NCBI RefSeq assembly: GCF_902506145.1
Contig: NZ_LR733520.1
Coordinates: 1,523,333-1,587,332 of the forward strand
Reading direction: 5' to 3'
Origin: Burkholderia sp. 8Y
GTDB lineage: Bacteria > Pseudomonadota > Gammaproteobacteria > Burkholderiales > Burkholderiaceae
DNA length: 64,000 bases
A model generated the notes under the pieces. The model made no database searches. It saw nothing but the letters and a program-made list of their open reading frames with translations, and was not told the DNA's origin. Made by a program: the position numbers and the translations under genes. Of this stretch, positions 33,077 to 43,002 are shown one piece after another (within the stretch, counting starts at the first letter, position 1; the number at the start of each line of letters is the position of its first letter).

Positions 33077-33919
33077 TCAATCGGCGAGCCAGATCATCGC
33101 GGCCATGCGGCCTGTCACGCGGTCGCGCCGGTAGGAATAGAAGCGCGATTTTTCCGTCACGGTGCAATGCGTGCCGCCGTGAATGCGGGCGGCCTCGATA
33201 CCGATTTCCGTCAGACGCAAGCGCGCGAGCGCGTAAATATCGGCGAAGTATTTGCCCGGCGTGCCGGCTGCCCTGAATGCGGCTGCGGTCGCATCGCGGC
33301 GATCCGCTCCGCTCGCCGCGACGAAGGCTTCGAGCACGTCTTCGCCGACTTCGAACGCGTCCGGTCCGATCGCCGGTCCGAGATACGCGTTGAGTGTCGA
33401 TGCCGGGGCGCCCGCGAGCGCCGCGACGCGCTCGCCCGTCTTCTCGACGATACCGCCCGAAAGCCCGCGCCAGCCGGCATGCGCCGCACCGACGGCACGC
33501 CCATCGTCATCGCAGAACAGCACGGGCAGGCAGTCCGCCGTCATCACGACGCACACGATGCCCGGCTGATCGGTCACGCTAGCGTCGGCGCGCGTCGGTC
33601 CCGAAGCGCGCGCCTCGATGACGGCGTGCGCGTCCTCGACCTGCGTGCCGTGGACCTGTTCGAGCCACGCGGCATCGCGCGCGCCCGTGAGCGACAGCGC
33701 GCGGCGGCGGTTCTCCTGCACGGCAGCGGGCGCGTCGCCGGTCGAAAGGCCCAGGTTCAGGCCGCCCGCTTGCGGCGCGCCGCCGTCATACGGCGCGTCG
33801 CTCACGCCGCCCGCGCGCGTCGTCACGAATGCGCCAACGCGCGGCGCGACGCGCCATTGCGGCCAGAGGCAGTGTTTCGGGTCCAATGCGTGCGCCTGCG
33901 TCGCGTGTGAGCCGGTCAT
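33077..33919 (-). CDS. pgeF: YfiH/LACC1-family purine nucleoside phosphorylase-like protein
   Basis: A 280-residue protein of the YfiH family, once called multicopper polyphenol oxidase and now known in several members to act on purine nucleosides (phosphorylase and deaminase); E. coli YfiH (PgeF) also edits peptidoglycan precursors. The zinc-site triad is visible as H90 (EQVHGTQ), C130 (TADCLPVL) and H147 (AAHAGWRG). The start at 33919 overlaps the rluD stop by 4 bases (ATGA), so translation is coupled, and rluD-yfiH adjacency is widely conserved. The longer frame extending into rluD is not coding. Confidence 0.93.
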   Translation of the reverse strand: MTGSHATQAHALDPKHCLWPQWRVAPRVGAFVTTRAGGVSDAPYDGGAPQAGGLNLGLSTGDAPAAVQENRRRALSLTGARDAAWLEQVHGTQVEDAHAVIEARASGPTRADASVTDQPGIVCVVMTADCLPVLFCDDDGRAVGAAHAGWRGLSGGIVEKTGERVAALAGAPASTLNAYLGPAIGPDAFEVGEDVLEAFVAASGADRRDATAAAFRAAGTPGKYFADIYALARLRLTEIGIEAARIHGGTHCTVTEKSRFYSYRRDRVTGRMAAMIWLAD

Positions 33920-35109
33920 GCTTCGTCGTCCTCGTAATCGTCGGCTTCGTCGCCTTCGTCGTCTTCCTTGCTTTCGTCCCAGTCTTCGTCCGCCTCGTAG
34001 ACCTGCACGAATTCTTCTTCGTCGTCGAACTCCGCTTCGTCGTCGCGGCCGAATCCGAGCTCGGCGGCGAGCGCCGTCATATCGTCGGGCACGTCGGCGC
34101 GCCAGTGCACCGCCTTGCCCGTCAGCGGATGAATCAGGCCGAGCCGCCACGCATGCAGCGCCTGCCGCGCGAAGCCGTCCGGCAGCGGCGTCACCGACCG
34201 CTTGCCGCGCGCGCGCCCGTAGACCGGATCGCCCAGAAGCGGATGACCGACGTGCGCGCAATGCACGCGAATCTGGTGCGTGCGGCCCGTTTCGAGATCG
34301 CAATGAATGGCGCTCACCGGCTGGCTTTGCCACGTCGTGCGGTCGATGGTGCGAAAGTGCGTGCGCGCCGGTTTGCCCGCCGCGCTCTGCACCACCGCCA
34401 TGCGCGTGCGTTCGCGCGGATCGCGGCCGATGGGCGCGTCGATGGTGCCGTCGTCCGGCATCCTGCCCCACACGAAAGCGACGTAACGGCGCTTGACCGT
34501 GCGCGCCTGCAACTGACGCACGAGGTCCGTTTGCGCTTCGAGCGTGCGCGCGACGACCATCAGCCCCGACGTCTCCTTGTCCAGCCGATGCACGATACCC
34601 GCGCGCGGCAGGCCGGCGGCGGCACTGCCGTATCGGTGAAGCAGGCCGTTGAGCAGCGTGCCGCTCCAGTTTCCGGCCGCAGGATGCACAACCATGCCGG
34701 CGGGCTTGTTGATGACGGCGAGCGCCTCGTCTTCATACACGATGTCGAGCGGCACCGGCTCGGGCGTGAAAGCGAGCTGCTCGGGCAGCAGATCCGGGAC
34801 GAGCGAAATGGTCGCGCCGAGCGGCACGGGCTGGCGCACTTTCGCGCTCGCGCCATCCACGAGCACGCGACCTTCCTCGATCCAGCTTTGCAGGCGGCTG
34901 CGCGAAAACTCGGGAAAAACCTTGGCGAGCACCTTGTCGAGCCGGTCGCCCGCGAGTTCGTCGGGCACGCGCGCCGTGCGCGGCGCATCGGCGCTTGCCT
35001 GCTGGCCCGCGCCGCCTTGCGATTCGGGCAAAGCCGCGTCGTCGCGGGTAGCGCATGGGCTATAATCTTCGAGTTGGTCTTTGGTACGACGAGTACTTGA
35101 GCGGGTCAT
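33916..35109 (-). CDS. rluD: 23S rRNA pseudouridine synthase RluD
   Basis: A 397-residue pseudouridine synthase with an N-terminal S4 RNA-binding domain ([22 protein letters not shown]) and the catalytic Asp D177 in [21 protein letters not shown] is also present. It should modify helix 69 of 23S rRNA (positions 1911, 1915, 1917). Assignment as RluD rather than RluC/A rests on the neighbouring pgeF and divergent bamD. The last 45 or so residues are strongly acidic (long runs of Asp and Glu), an extension absent from E. coli RluD. The start at 35109 is chosen by homology; the N-terminal 45 residues are poorly conserved, and no strong ribosome binding site is seen. Confidence 0.93.
   Translation of the reverse strand: MTRSSTRRTKDQLEDYSPCATRDDAALPESQGGAGQQASADAPRTARVPDELAGDRLDKVLAKVFPEFSRSRLQSWIEEGRVLVDGASAKVRQPVPLGATISLVPDLLPEQLAFTPEPVPLDIVYEDEALAVINKPAGMVVHPAAGNWSGTLLNGLLHRYGSAAAGLPRAGIVHRLDKETSGLMVVARTLEAQTDLVRQLQARTVKRRYVAFVWGRMPDDGTIDAPIGRDPRERTRMAVVQSAAGKPARTHFRTIDRTTWQSQPVSAIHCDLETGRTHQIRVHCAHVGHPLLGDPVYGRARGKRSVTPLPDGFARQALHAWRLGLIHPLTGKAVHWRADVPDDMTALAAELGFGRDDEAEFDDEEEFVQVYEADEDWDESKEDDEGDEADDYEDDEA
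35061..35066 (+). promoter_or_regulatory. candidate -10 element for bamD
   Basis: A perfect TATAAT lies inside the 5' part of rluD on the opposite strand, about 280 bases before the likely bamD start. No convincing -35 hexamer is present at 16-18 bases upstream. A promoter inside rluD would give bamD a long leader that includes the 12-bp repeat ladder. Confidence 0.45.
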
Positions 35110-35272
35110 TTGAACGAGAGATTGACGGGAAGCCGGCCACGGCGTCGATCGAAGCCTGCCGCCTGACGAGTCGCCACGCGCAGGCGTTGCGAACCGCGTA
35201 ACGATGCGATCGTCCGAGCCGCGCGCCGTGCGAAAAGACTGCATCTGAAGCACCGCTGGACACAGTTGGAAA

Positions 35273-35344
35273 TCAGCCGAAAGGCAAGCCAAGAAGCAAG
35301 CCGAGTATCGAGCCAAGAATCAAGCCGGAAATCAGCCCAGGAAA
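35273..35344 (+). repeat. six degenerate 12-bp repeats before bamD
   Basis: Six consecutive 12-base segments with the consensus CAAGCCRAGAAN: TCAGCCGAAAGG, CAAGCCAAGAAG, CAAGCCGAGTAT, CGAGCCAAGAAT, CAAGCCGGAAAT, CAGCCCAGGAAA. The ladder ends at the bamD ribosome binding region, is purine-rich and keeps the reading frame. Confidence 0.7.
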
Positions 35345-36189
35345 TGCAAGCACTGATGCGAGCCTTCAACACCATTCATCAAGCGATGCAGCGATCGATC
35401 AAGTATCTGGCGCTGGCCGCAAGCGTCGCCATTGTCACGGCCTGCCACGGCCTGCCCGAGAAGACCGACGAAACGGCAACGTGGAATAACAACAAATTAT
35501 ATACGGAGGCCCAGGACGCGCTATCCGGCAGCGACTGGGGCAAGTGCGCCAAGTATTTCGAGGCGCTCGAAGGTCGCGACCCGTTCGGCCACTTCGCGCA
35601 GCAGGCTCAGATCAACGTCGCGTACTGCGACTGGAAGGACGGTGAAACCGCCTCGGCGGATCAGGCCATCGACCGTTTCATCCGGCTGCACCCGGATCAT
35701 CCGGATATCGCGTATGCGCACTATCTGAAGGGCATGATCCACTTCAACGACGACCTCGGTCTCTTCGGCCGCTTCTCCGGCCAGGACATGAGCGAGCGCG
35801 ATCCAAAGTCGCTGCGCGAGTCGTATGACGCGTTCAAGGTGGTCGTCGACAAGTATCCGCAAAGCAAGTACGCACCGGACGCCGCGCAGCGCATGCGCTA
35901 TATCGTGAACGCGCTGGCGTCGCACGAAGTGCATGCCGCGGATTACTACTATCGCCGCGGCGCGTACGTGGCCGCGATTAACCGGGCGCAGCTCGCGATT
36001 CGCGAGTACAAGAACGCCCCGGCGACCGAAGACGCGCTGCACATCATGATGATGTCGTATCAGAAGCTCGATCAGCCGCAACTCGCCGACGACACCAAGC
36101 GCGTGCTCGCGGCAACCTTCCCGGACAGCCCGTATGTCACCGGCAAGCGCCGCGCGGGCACGGACAAGCCCTGGTATCAGATCTGGTAA
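35344..36189 (+). CDS. bamD: outer membrane assembly lipoprotein BamD (ComL/YfiO)
   Basis: A lipoprotein of about 281 residues with lipobox VTAC (C34 from this start) followed by HGLPEKTDETATW. Five TPR-like repeats make up the rest (LYTEAQDALSGSDWGKCAKYFEAL, then ADQAIDRFIRLHPDHPDIAYA and so on), the normal BamD layout. BamD is an essential periplasmic subunit that works with BamA in folding outer-membrane beta-barrels. Start choice is uncertain: Met codons at 35344, 35356 and 35386 all leave a plausible lipoprotein signal peptide. AGGAA at 35339-35343 is adjacent to the first and 12 bases from the second. It is divergent from rluD and followed by an intrinsic terminator. Confidence 0.94.
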   Translation: MQALMRAFNTIHQAMQRSIKYLALAASVAIVTACHGLPEKTDETATWNNNKLYTEAQDALSGSDWGKCAKYFEALEGRDPFGHFAQQAQINVAYCDWKDGETASADQAIDRFIRLHPDHPDIAYAHYLKGMIHFNDDLGLFGRFSGQDMSERDPKSLRESYDAFKVVVDKYPQSKYAPDAAQRMRYIVNALASHEVHAADYYYRRGAYVAAINRAQLAIREYKNAPATEDALHIMMMSYQKLDQPQLADDTKRVLAATFPDSPYVTGKRRAGTDKPWYQIW

Positions 36190-36202
36190 GCCATACCGGA
36201 CC

Positions 36203-36264
36203 GCCGGCGCCCGCATTCTGTGCGCCGGCTCCTTCCCGAAGGGCGTTGAATCGCCCTATTTTTT
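36203..36264 (+). terminator. bamD terminator region with two hairpins
   Basis: First a hairpin GCCGGCGC/GCGCCGGC (36203-36210 and 36222-36229), then GGGCG-TTGAAT-CGCCC (from 36241) followed by TATTTTTT. The second has the stem plus T-run of a classic Rho-independent terminator. Confidence 0.85.
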
Positions 36265-36362
36265 GCCATTTGGCAACAAAAATTAGCAATCCTCAGGGTC
36301 ATCTCAGCCAATGCGGTCGAGCGGCGGGCCCTTGTCGCAACACGTTTTTGCAAGAGATCAGC

Positions 36363-36959
36363 ATGGCGGTAACGGTTGCGCGCGCTCAGCGCGACACATT
36401 TCTCGACACGATGGATGCACTGCTGCCCTGGCCGAGCCTGTGCGCGATCGTGGAGCCGGACGGGCAGGCGCACGCCGACACCGAGCGCATGGTGCGAATC
36501 TGCCTGCTGCAAAGCTGGTTCGCTCTGTCGGATCGCGATTGCGAAGACGCGCTCATCGACAGCATCGGCTTGCAGCGATTCGCCAGGCTCGACGCCGAGC
36601 GCGGCACCTTTCCTGATGCGCAAGCCATCCAGCGGTTTCGCAGCGGCTTGCAGTCGCGGCGGCTGGCGCAGCCGTTGGCAGCCGAAGTGAACCGCGTGCT
36701 TGCAGCGAACGGCATTCGCATCAAGCCGGGCGCGATCGTCAACGCGCGCATCTTCGCGGACAGGCCGGTCCGGCGCGACGTAAGCGCGTCCAGCGTCATC
36801 GCCAATCATGCCGCCGCGCCGCCGAGCTTCGGCAGCGCGTACGGCCGTCAATCGATGCACGTCCGTCTCGCGCGCAAGACCGCAAGCGCCGCATCGGCCG
36901 AGCGCGCCGCGCGGCTCGCTCAGGCCATCTTCAACGTGCGCAGCATCACTGAAGGCTAG
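36363..36959 (+). CDS. IS5-type transposase N-terminal domain protein, probably domesticated
   Basis: A 198-residue protein matching only the N-terminal DUF772 domain of IS5/IS1182-group transposases: FLDTMDALLPWPSLCAIVEP, then RMVRICLLQSWFALSDRDCEDAL, FPDAQAIQRFR and LAAEVNRVLAANG. The motif that carries the first catalytic Asp in active enzymes (IVDATII) reads IVNARIF here, with N127 in place of Asp, and the rest of the DDE catalytic domain is missing. The C-terminal 60 residues are Ala/Arg-rich and not transposase-like. The frame is intact with an AAGAGA-type ribosome binding site, so it may be a domesticated gene rather than simple debris. It lies just past the bamD terminator, and its stop overlaps the stop of the convergent helicase gene. 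Confidence 0.75.
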   Translation: MAVTVARAQRDTFLDTMDALLPWPSLCAIVEPDGQAHADTERMVRICLLQSWFALSDRDCEDALIDSIGLQRFARLDAERGTFPDAQAIQRFRSGLQSRRLAQPLAAEVNRVLAANGIRIKPGAIVNARIFADRPVRRDVSASSVIANHAAAPPSFGSAYGRQSMHVRLARKTASAASAERAARLAQAIFNVRSITEG

Positions 36960-39184
36960 TCGGCCATTTCCACCGCCGAGTTGCGCGAATCGCTGAAAAA
37001 CGCGCGCACGACGTCCAGTTCGCGCGTGCGCTTGAACGGCGGAAGACTTTGCCAGATGCGTCGTCCGTACGGTTTGTCGACGAGGCGCGTGTCGCAGATC
37101 ATCAGCACGCCGCGATCCGTTTCCGCGCGAATCAGACGGCCCGCGCCCTGCTTCAACGTGATGACCGCCTGCGGCAACTGATGCACCGCGAACGGGCTCA
37201 GCCCTTTCTTCGTGAGCGCATCGAGCCGCGCGGCGAGCACCGGATCGTCCGGCGGCGCGAACGGCAGTTTGTCGATGACCACGAGCGAGAGCGCATCGCC
37301 GCGCACATCGACGCCCTCCCAGAAGCTCTGGCTGCCGACCAGAATCGCGTTGCCATACGCACGGAAACGGTCGAGCAATTCGGTGCGGCTCGCATCGCCC
37401 TGAACCAGCAGCGGGTTCTGCCAGCCGCGCCGCTCGATCACATCGCGCAGCCGCGCCGAAATGCGATCGACCGCGCGCAGCGTCGTGCACAGCACGAACG
37501 CACCGCCGCCCGCCGCTTCGATCACCGGAAGCGCAGCATCGAAAACAGCATCCGTGAATTGCGGCGACGACGGCTGCGGCAGATTGCGCGGCACGTACAG
37601 AAGCCCTTGCGTCGGATAGTCGAACGGGCTCGGCAGCGTCATCGAGCGGCGGGCGTTCAATCCCATTTGCGCCGCGTAGTGCGTGAAGTCGCCGCGCACC
37701 GAGAGCGTCGCCGACGTGAAGATCCACGCACGCGGCACGCCCGCGCGCTGCTTCGCGAAGATCGGCGCCACGGAAAGCGGCGTCTCGTGCAACTGCACCG
37801 TGTGCGAGAACACCTCGATCCAGCGCACCATTTCGTTAGGCTCCTTCTTCGCCGTTTCTTGCGCGGTGTCCTCGTCGTCCGCGACGGCGCGTTCGAGCGG
37901 CGTCGGCGGCGTCGTCCAGCCCGCGAGCAGGTCCTGCAACTCGCGAGCGCGACGCACCAGCGCCTGCAGCGATTCGGCGCGCTCCGCATGCGACGACAAC
38001 GCCGCCGCCAGCGCATCGAGATGCGTTTCGAGGGTATCGAGCGCCTCGAAGAGCGGATGCCCGTCCGGAAGCTGGCCGAGCGAAAAGCGCGCCGAGTCTT
38101 CCTTGAACGCGAGCCGCAGGTCGCGCGCCGCGCGCTCCAGCGCCGCGCCGAGCTTGGTCCAGTCCGCAGCGTCGCGCGCGTGGCTCAGGCCCTCCGCGAC
38201 GGTGTCGCGCGCCAGTTCGAGCAGTTGCGTCGTGGAAAGCGTCTCGCCGAAGAATAGCGTTGCCGTTTCGGGCAACTGATGCGCCTCGTCGAAGATGATG
38301 GTGTTGGCCATCGGCAGCAATTCGGCCATGCCGGTATCGCGCAGCATCACGTCCGCGAAGAACAGATGGTGATTCACCACCACGATATCCGCCTGCTGCG
38401 CCTCCTTGCGCGCCTGCATCACAAAGCAGTCCTTGTAGTGCGGGCAGTCCTGACCGAGGCAGTTGTCGCGCGTGGACGTGACCATCGGCCAGACGGGCGA
38501 ATTCTCGGGCACGCTCGCGAGTTCGGCCTTGTCGCCGGTGCGCGTGATTTTCGCGAAGCGCACGATCTCCTGCAGATGCGACGTGTCCTGCCGCGACGGC
38601 AGCCGGCCGTTGTCGGCGGTGCGCTCCAGATAGTAATGGCAGAGGTAATTCGCGCGGCCCTTGAGCATCGCGACCGACACCGGCACGGCGAGCGCGTCGC
38701 GCACGGTCGGGATGTCGCGCTGGAAAAGCTGATCCTGCAAATGCTTGGTGCCGGTCGAGACGATGACCTTGCCGCCCCATAACATGGCCGGCACGAGATA
38801 CGCGTAGGTCTTGCCCGTGCCGGTGCCGGCCTCGACGATCAGCGTGTTCTCGCCGCCGTCGATGGCGGCCTTCGCGGTGGCGATGCCGACGTCATCGGCC
38901 GTTGCTTCGTCGGGCGCATATGGCTTGTCCGACGGCCCGAGCTTGCGCGCGGGACGCCGTTGCGCCTCGAACATCGCGGGCTCGGGCATGGCGCGGCCGG
39001 ACGCTTCCATCGCGGCGGCGACCGAGCGCGCCATGTCGATCTGCGATGCGCGCGGCCGATAGCCGTCGATGGCGCGCGCGAGCAGGCCATCGGCGGAGAA
39101 GATCGCATCGAGTTCGACGCTGCGTTTGTTCGTCAGCGCGAGCGGCGCGCTCACGGCATCGGACGGTTGGGCGGGAGAGTTCAA
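36956..39184 (-). CDS. ATP-dependent helicase of the DinG/YoaA (XPD-like) family
   Basis: A 742-residue superfamily 2 helicase. Walker A is EAGTGTGKT (118-126) and the DEAH box is FDEAH (298-302). Cys residues C182, C242, C247 and C253 (LCHYY, NCLGQDCPHYKDC) are placed to bind the 4Fe-4S cluster of XPD-like 5'-3' helicases. C-terminal motifs include FTSATL, VGSQSFWEGVDVRGD and GAGRLIR. It fits YoaA/DinG proteins, which act in replication-linked repair. The start is TTG at 39184, without a strong ribosome binding site; I chose it because it precedes the conserved region. Between Walker A and the N-terminus is an extra 35-residue hydrophilic insertion (65-100). Confidence 0.93.
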   Translation of the reverse strand: MNSPAQPSDAVSAPLALTNKRSVELDAIFSADGLLARAIDGYRPRASQIDMARSVAAAMEASGRAMPEPAMFEAQRRPARKLGPSDKPYAPDEATADDVGIATAKAAIDGGENTLIVEAGTGTGKTYAYLVPAMLWGGKVIVSTGTKHLQDQLFQRDIPTVRDALAVPVSVAMLKGRANYLCHYYLERTADNGRLPSRQDTSHLQEIVRFAKITRTGDKAELASVPENSPVWPMVTSTRDNCLGQDCPHYKDCFVMQARKEAQQADIVVVNHHLFFADVMLRDTGMAELLPMANTIIFDEAHQLPETATLFFGETLSTTQLLELARDTVAEGLSHARDAADWTKLGAALERAARDLRLAFKEDSARFSLGQLPDGHPLFEALDTLETHLDALAAALSSHAERAESLQALVRRARELQDLLAGWTTPPTPLERAVADDEDTAQETAKKEPNEMVRWIEVFSHTVQLHETPLSVAPIFAKQRAGVPRAWIFTSATLSVRGDFTHYAAQMGLNARRSMTLPSPFDYPTQGLLYVPRNLPQPSSPQFTDAVFDAALPVIEAAGGGAFVLCTTLRAVDRISARLRDVIERRGWQNPLLVQGDASRTELLDRFRAYGNAILVGSQSFWEGVDVRGDALSLVVIDKLPFAPPDDPVLAARLDALTKKGLSPFAVHQLPQAVITLKQGAGRLIRAETDRGVLMICDTRLVDKPYGRRIWQSLPPFKRTRELDVVRAFFSDSRNSAVEMAD

Positions 39185-39286
39185 GGGGAGCTAGATCCTG
39201 CGAATGCTGCGGGTTTCGTGCCAAGCGCCACGCGCGCTGGCGCCTGGTGCGCCGGCGGTTTTTTCCGCGCCGCGCGGCGGGCGGCT

Positions 39287-39508
39287 CTAGTGCGGGTCCG
39301 TGTCCAGCTGCAATTGCAGCAGGAGTATGGTGTCTTTCACCTTGAGCTTGCGCTTCTTCAAGCGCCGCAGCTCGAGGTCGTCGATGCCGGACAGTTTGTC
39401 GATGAGCGTGTCCAGACCGCGATGCTCGTCCTGCAACTGCGCGATCCGGTCGCGGATCATGCCGGCATCCACGGCGGTGTGTCGGGGTGCGTTCAAGCGT
39501 TGCTGCAT
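39287..39508 (-). CDS. YdcH-family (DUF465) small coiled-coil protein
   Basis: A 73-residue, charged, helical protein. The core [35 protein letters not shown] region, given here as [10 protein letters not shown] and [15 protein letters not shown], is typical of DUF465/YdcH proteins, which have a short basic coiled coil. It has a near-perfect ribosome binding site (AAGGAGG), so it should be well translated. Function is unknown in the family. It lies between the helicase and the poly-Q protein genes, all on the minus strand. Confidence 0.9.
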   Translation of the reverse strand: MQQRLNAPRHTAVDAGMIRDRIAQLQDEHRGLDTLIDKLSGIDDLELRRLKKRKLKVKDTILLLQLQLDTDPH

Positions 39509-39563
39509 GCTCGCCTCCTTTCCCGGGACACGCGCCCGGCCCGGTGGTCGCGCCGACGCGGCG

Positions 39564-40418
39564 CTACTTGCCTTGCTGCTGTTGTTGCTGTTGCTGTTGC
39601 TGTTGCTTCAACTGGTCCTGCTGCGCCTGCTGTGCTTTTTCCTGCTGCTTGCGGGCGGCTTCCTTCTGACGCGCCTCGACTTCCGCGCGATGCTGCGCGG
39701 CTTCCTGCTGCTTCTGTTCGAATCGCTGCGCCTTCTGCTCGCGCTCCTGCGCGTCCTGCACGCCGCGCGCGCGGGCGTCGTCCAGTTTCTTCTGGTAGTC
39801 CGCCTGCTTCTGGTCGAACGCCTTCTGGTTCGCCGCGCGCTGCGGCGCTTCCGCGTTGCGTTGCGCGGCGGCGAGCGCGTTCTGGCGCTGCTTGTCTTCG
39901 TACGCCTGCTGGTTCGCGCGTTCGTTGGCCGCGCGTTGCGGCGCTTCGGCGTCGTATTGCGCCTGCTTGAGCGCCGTCTGCCGGTCGCGCTCCTGCACGC
40001 GTTCGGCGCGTTGTTCGTCGTTCAGTGCGAGCTGCTCCTGCCGGATTTGCTGGCGCGTCTCGCGCATTTCCGTGCGCGCATTGTCGAGACAATGGTTCAC
40101 GAAGAACTTGCTGTAGCAGTCGTGCTGCTTCACGCCGTAGCGGTAGTCGTTCTCCGACGTGCGTTGGTCGAGCACCTTCTGGCGCCGCTCGTAGCCGGCT
40201 CGCGCGGCGGCGTCCGCGTTGCTGTCGGCGTTGCCCGACGTGCTTTGAGACGCATCGAGCGGCTGCGTGCTCACCGCGGCCGTCGGGTCGATGGGCCTCG
40301 GCGTCTGAGCGTTCGCATGCTGCGGCAAGACGGCGGCGAGCGCGCATATCGACGATGCGGCCACCGCCATCGGCGCGAGCTTCGTAAGGCGAAAGTTGAG
40401 CAAATTGATGAACGGCAA
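39564..40418 (-). CDS. exported Gln-rich coiled-coil protein with poly-Q tail
   Basis: A 284-residue protein of unknown function. It begins with a probable signal peptide (hydrophobic core around [14 protein letters not shown] and a cleavage-like ANAQ near residue 38). The mature protein has two Cys (HDCYSKF and NHCLDN) and then about 190 residues of Gln/Ala/Glu/Arg-rich helix. This includes a repeated AEAPQRAAN unit, and it ends in eleven consecutive Gln before GK. It should form a long periplasmic coiled coil. The track start at 40418 is a TTG; an ATG at 40370 would still leave a short signal sequence. It is divergent from tex. Confidence 0.75.
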   Translation of the reverse strand: MPFINLLNFRLTKLAPMAVAASSICALAAVLPQHANAQTPRPIDPTAAVSTQPLDASQSTSGNADSNADAAARAGYERRQKVLDQRTSENDYRYGVKQHDCYSKFFVNHCLDNARTEMRETRQQIRQEQLALNDEQRAERVQERDRQTALKQAQYDAEAPQRAANERANQQAYEDKQRQNALAAAQRNAEAPQRAANQKAFDQKQADYQKKLDDARARGVQDAQEREQKAQRFEQKQQEAAQHRAEVEARQKEAARKQQEKAQQAQQDQLKQQQQQQQQQQQGK

Positions 40419-40643
40419 CGTGATAAGGAATCAGGTGCGCGAAGGTGGAAAACGGGCTTGCGCGGTCCCGAAATTCTATCACCGCGCGCCGGAGCCCTCC
40501 GGCATTTATGGCAAAATGCCCCGCTCAGTAACCCGGCCCATCACTCGTCGCAGCGCCCGGTGACACGTCCGCGCCGCCCGCTCACGCACGGCGCGCACGG
40601 CTCCTTCGCCACCGCGCACGACGAGCCAGCAGACAGCGCAATC

Positions 40644-42986
40644 ATGACGGAAACCGTAGCACTCAAGATCGTACAGCGCATTGCCACCGAGCTCACCGTG
40701 CAGCCGCGCCAGGTCGCCGCCGCCGTGCAGCTTCTCGACGAAGGCTCGACTGTCCCGTTCATCGCCCGGTATCGCAAGGAAGTCACCGGCAATCTCGACG
40801 ACACGCAACTGCGCACGCTCGAAGAGCGCCTCTTCTATCTGCGCGAACTGGAGGACCGGCGCGCGGCGATTCTGCAGAGCATCGACGAGCAAGGCAAGCT
40901 GAGCGACGAACTGCGCGGCGCGATCGAAGGCGCCGACAGCAAGCAGGTGCTCGAAGACCTCTATCTGCCGTATAAGCCCAAGCGCCGCACGCGCGCCCAG
41001 ATCGCGCGCGAAGCCGGGCTCGAACCGCTCGCTCAGGCGCTGCTCGCGGATCCCACGCTCGATCCGCACACCGAAGCCGCCAAGTTCGTGGATGCCGAGA
41101 AAGGCGTCGCGGACACCAAGGCCGCGCTCGACGGCGCGCGGGACATTCTCTCGGAGCAATTCGGAGAAACCGCCGAAATCCTGGGGAAGCTGCGCGACTA
41201 TCTGTTCAATCAGGGGCTCGTGATGTCGCGGGTGGTGGACGGCAAGGAAGGCGAAGAAGGCGAGAAATTCCGCGACTACTACGACTACAGCGAGACCGTG
41301 CGTACCGTGCCGTCGCATCGCGCGCTCGCGCTCTTTCGCGGCCGCAATGCGGGCGTGCTGTCGGTGAAATTGGGGCTGGGCGAAGAACTCGATACACAAG
41401 TGCCGCATCCGTGTGAAGCGATGATCGCGCAACACGTCGGGATCGCGAATCGCAACCGCGCGGCCGACAAGTGGCTCTCCGATGTCTGCCGCTGGTGCTG
41501 GCGCGTGAAGGTGCAGCCGCATATCGAAAACGAACTGCTCACGCAACTGCGCGAAGAAGCCGAACACGAAGCGATCCGCGTGTTCGCGCGCAATCTGAAA
41601 GACTTGCTGCTGGCCGCGCCCGCGGGTCCGAAGGCCGTGATCGGTCTCGATCCGGGGTTGCGCACCGGCGTGAAGGTGGCGGTCGTCGATCGCACCGGCA
41701 AGCTCCTCGCCACCGATACGATCTACCCGCACGAACCCCGCCGCGACTGGGACGGCTCGCTTGCGAAGCTCGCGCGGATCGCGCGCGAGACGAAGGCCGA
41801 GCTTATTTCCATCGGCAACGGCACGGCGTCGCGTGAAACCGACAAGCTCGCGAGCGAGCTCATCGCGAAACACCCGGACCTGAAGCTGCAAAAGATCGTG
41901 GTGTCGGAAGCGGGCGCGTCCGTGTATTCGGCGTCCGAACTCGCGGCGAAGGAATTCCCCGAGCTGGACGTGTCGCTGCGCGGCGCGGTGTCGATCGCGC
42001 GGCGGCTGCAAGACCCGCTCGCGGAACTCGTGAAGATCGAGCCGAAGGCCATCGGCGTCGGCCAGTATCAGCATGACGTGAATCAACGCGAACTAGCGCG
42101 ATCGCTCGATGCCGTCGTCGAAGACTGCGTGAATGCGGTCGGCGTCGATGCGAACACCGCGTCCGTCGCCCTGCTCGCCCGCGTGTCGGGCCTGAACGCG
42201 ACGCTCGCGCGCAATATCGTCGACTATCGCGACGCGAACGGACCGTTCCCCTCGCGCGAGCATCTGCGCCGAGTGCCGCGTCTCGGCGACAAGACGTTCG
42301 AGCAGGCGGCGGGCTTTTTGCGCATCAACAACGGCGAGAATCCGCTCGACCGCTCGTCGGTGCACCCGGAGGCGTATCCGGTGGTTCAGCGCATTCTCGC
42401 GAAGATCAACAAGCATGTCGGCGATGTGCTCGGCAAGCGCGAGGCGCTCGCGGGGCTGTCGCCGGCCGAGTTCGTCGACGATCGCTTCGGTCTGCCGACC
42501 GTGCGCGACATTCTCGTGGAGCTGGAGAAGCCGGGCCGCGATCCGCGCCCCGAGTTCAAGACTGCGACATTCCGCGAAGGTATCGAAAAGATTTCGGATC
42601 TCGCGCCGGGCATGGTGCTCGAAGGCGTGGTGACGAACGTCGCGGCGTTCGGCGCGTTCGTCGATATCGGCGTGCATCAGGACGGCCTCGTCCACGTGTC
42701 GGCCATGTCGACCAAGTTCATCAAGGACCCGCACGAAGTCGTGAAAGCCGGTCAGGTGGTGAAGGTCAAGGTGCTGGAAACGGACGTCAAGCGCCAGCGG
42801 ATTTCGCTGACCATGCGCCTCGACGACGACTTCGCGCCGGCATCGACGGGGAACGCGGGTTCGCCGGCGCGCGGCGGGCAAGATCGGCGTGCGGGCGGCG
42901 GCGGACGCGACGCGCGTTCGAACCAGCGCCGCGAGCCGGAAGCGGCAGGCGCCATGGCTGCGGCATTTGCGAAACTCAAACGCTAG
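40644..42986 (+). CDS. tex: Tex-family RNA-binding transcription accessory protein
   Basis: A 780-residue Tex protein. Domain order is an N-terminal helical Tex domain ([20 protein letters not shown]), a YqgF/RNase H-like fold ([18 protein letters not shown]), helix-hairpin-helix segments ([20 protein letters not shown] and [20 protein letters not shown]) and a C-terminal S1 domain ([21 protein letters not shown]), with a short Gly/Arg-rich tail. Tex binds nucleic acids and affects transcription; its exact role is unclear. The start at 40644 begins the homologous region. The frame is open far upstream, but that part is antisense to the poly-Q gene. A strong terminator follows. Confidence 0.95.
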   Translation: MTETVALKIVQRIATELTVQPRQVAAAVQLLDEGSTVPFIARYRKEVTGNLDDTQLRTLEERLFYLRELEDRRAAILQSIDEQGKLSDELRGAIEGADSKQVLEDLYLPYKPKRRTRAQIAREAGLEPLAQALLADPTLDPHTEAAKFVDAEKGVADTKAALDGARDILSEQFGETAEILGKLRDYLFNQGLVMSRVVDGKEGEEGEKFRDYYDYSETVRTVPSHRALALFRGRNAGVLSVKLGLGEELDTQVPHPCEAMIAQHVGIANRNRAADKWLSDVCRWCWRVKVQPHIENELLTQLREEAEHEAIRVFARNLKDLLLAAPAGPKAVIGLDPGLRTGVKVAVVDRTGKLLATDTIYPHEPRRDWDGSLAKLARIARETKAELISIGNGTASRETDKLASELIAKHPDLKLQKIVVSEAGASVYSASELAAKEFPELDVSLRGAVSIARRLQDPLAELVKIEPKAIGVGQYQHDVNQRELARSLDAVVEDCVNAVGVDANTASVALLARVSGLNATLARNIVDYRDANGPFPSREHLRRVPRLGDKTFEQAAGFLRINNGENPLDRSSVHPEAYPVVQRILAKINKHVGDVLGKREALAGLSPAEFVDDRFGLPTVRDILVELEKPGRDPRPEFKTATFREGIEKISDLAPGMVLEGVVTNVAAFGAFVDIGVHQDGLVHVSAMSTKFIKDPHEVVKAGQVVKVKVLETDVKRQRISLTMRLDDDFAPASTGNAGSPARGGQDRRAGGGGRDARSNQRREPEAAGAMAAAFAKLKR

Positions 42987-43002
42987 TTCCGCTAGCCGCA
43001 AG

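Noticed and set aside
33077..34471. A 464-residue YfiH-type protein
   Set aside because: The N-terminal half is an alternative frame of rluD; the real gene starts at 33919, overlapping the rluD stop.
39300..40643. A single 1228-residue frame ending with Tex
   Set aside because: Only the part from 40644 matches Tex. The upstream 448 codons are the antisense of the poly-Q protein gene, rich in Leu/Arg/Val/Ala, with no ribosome binding site.
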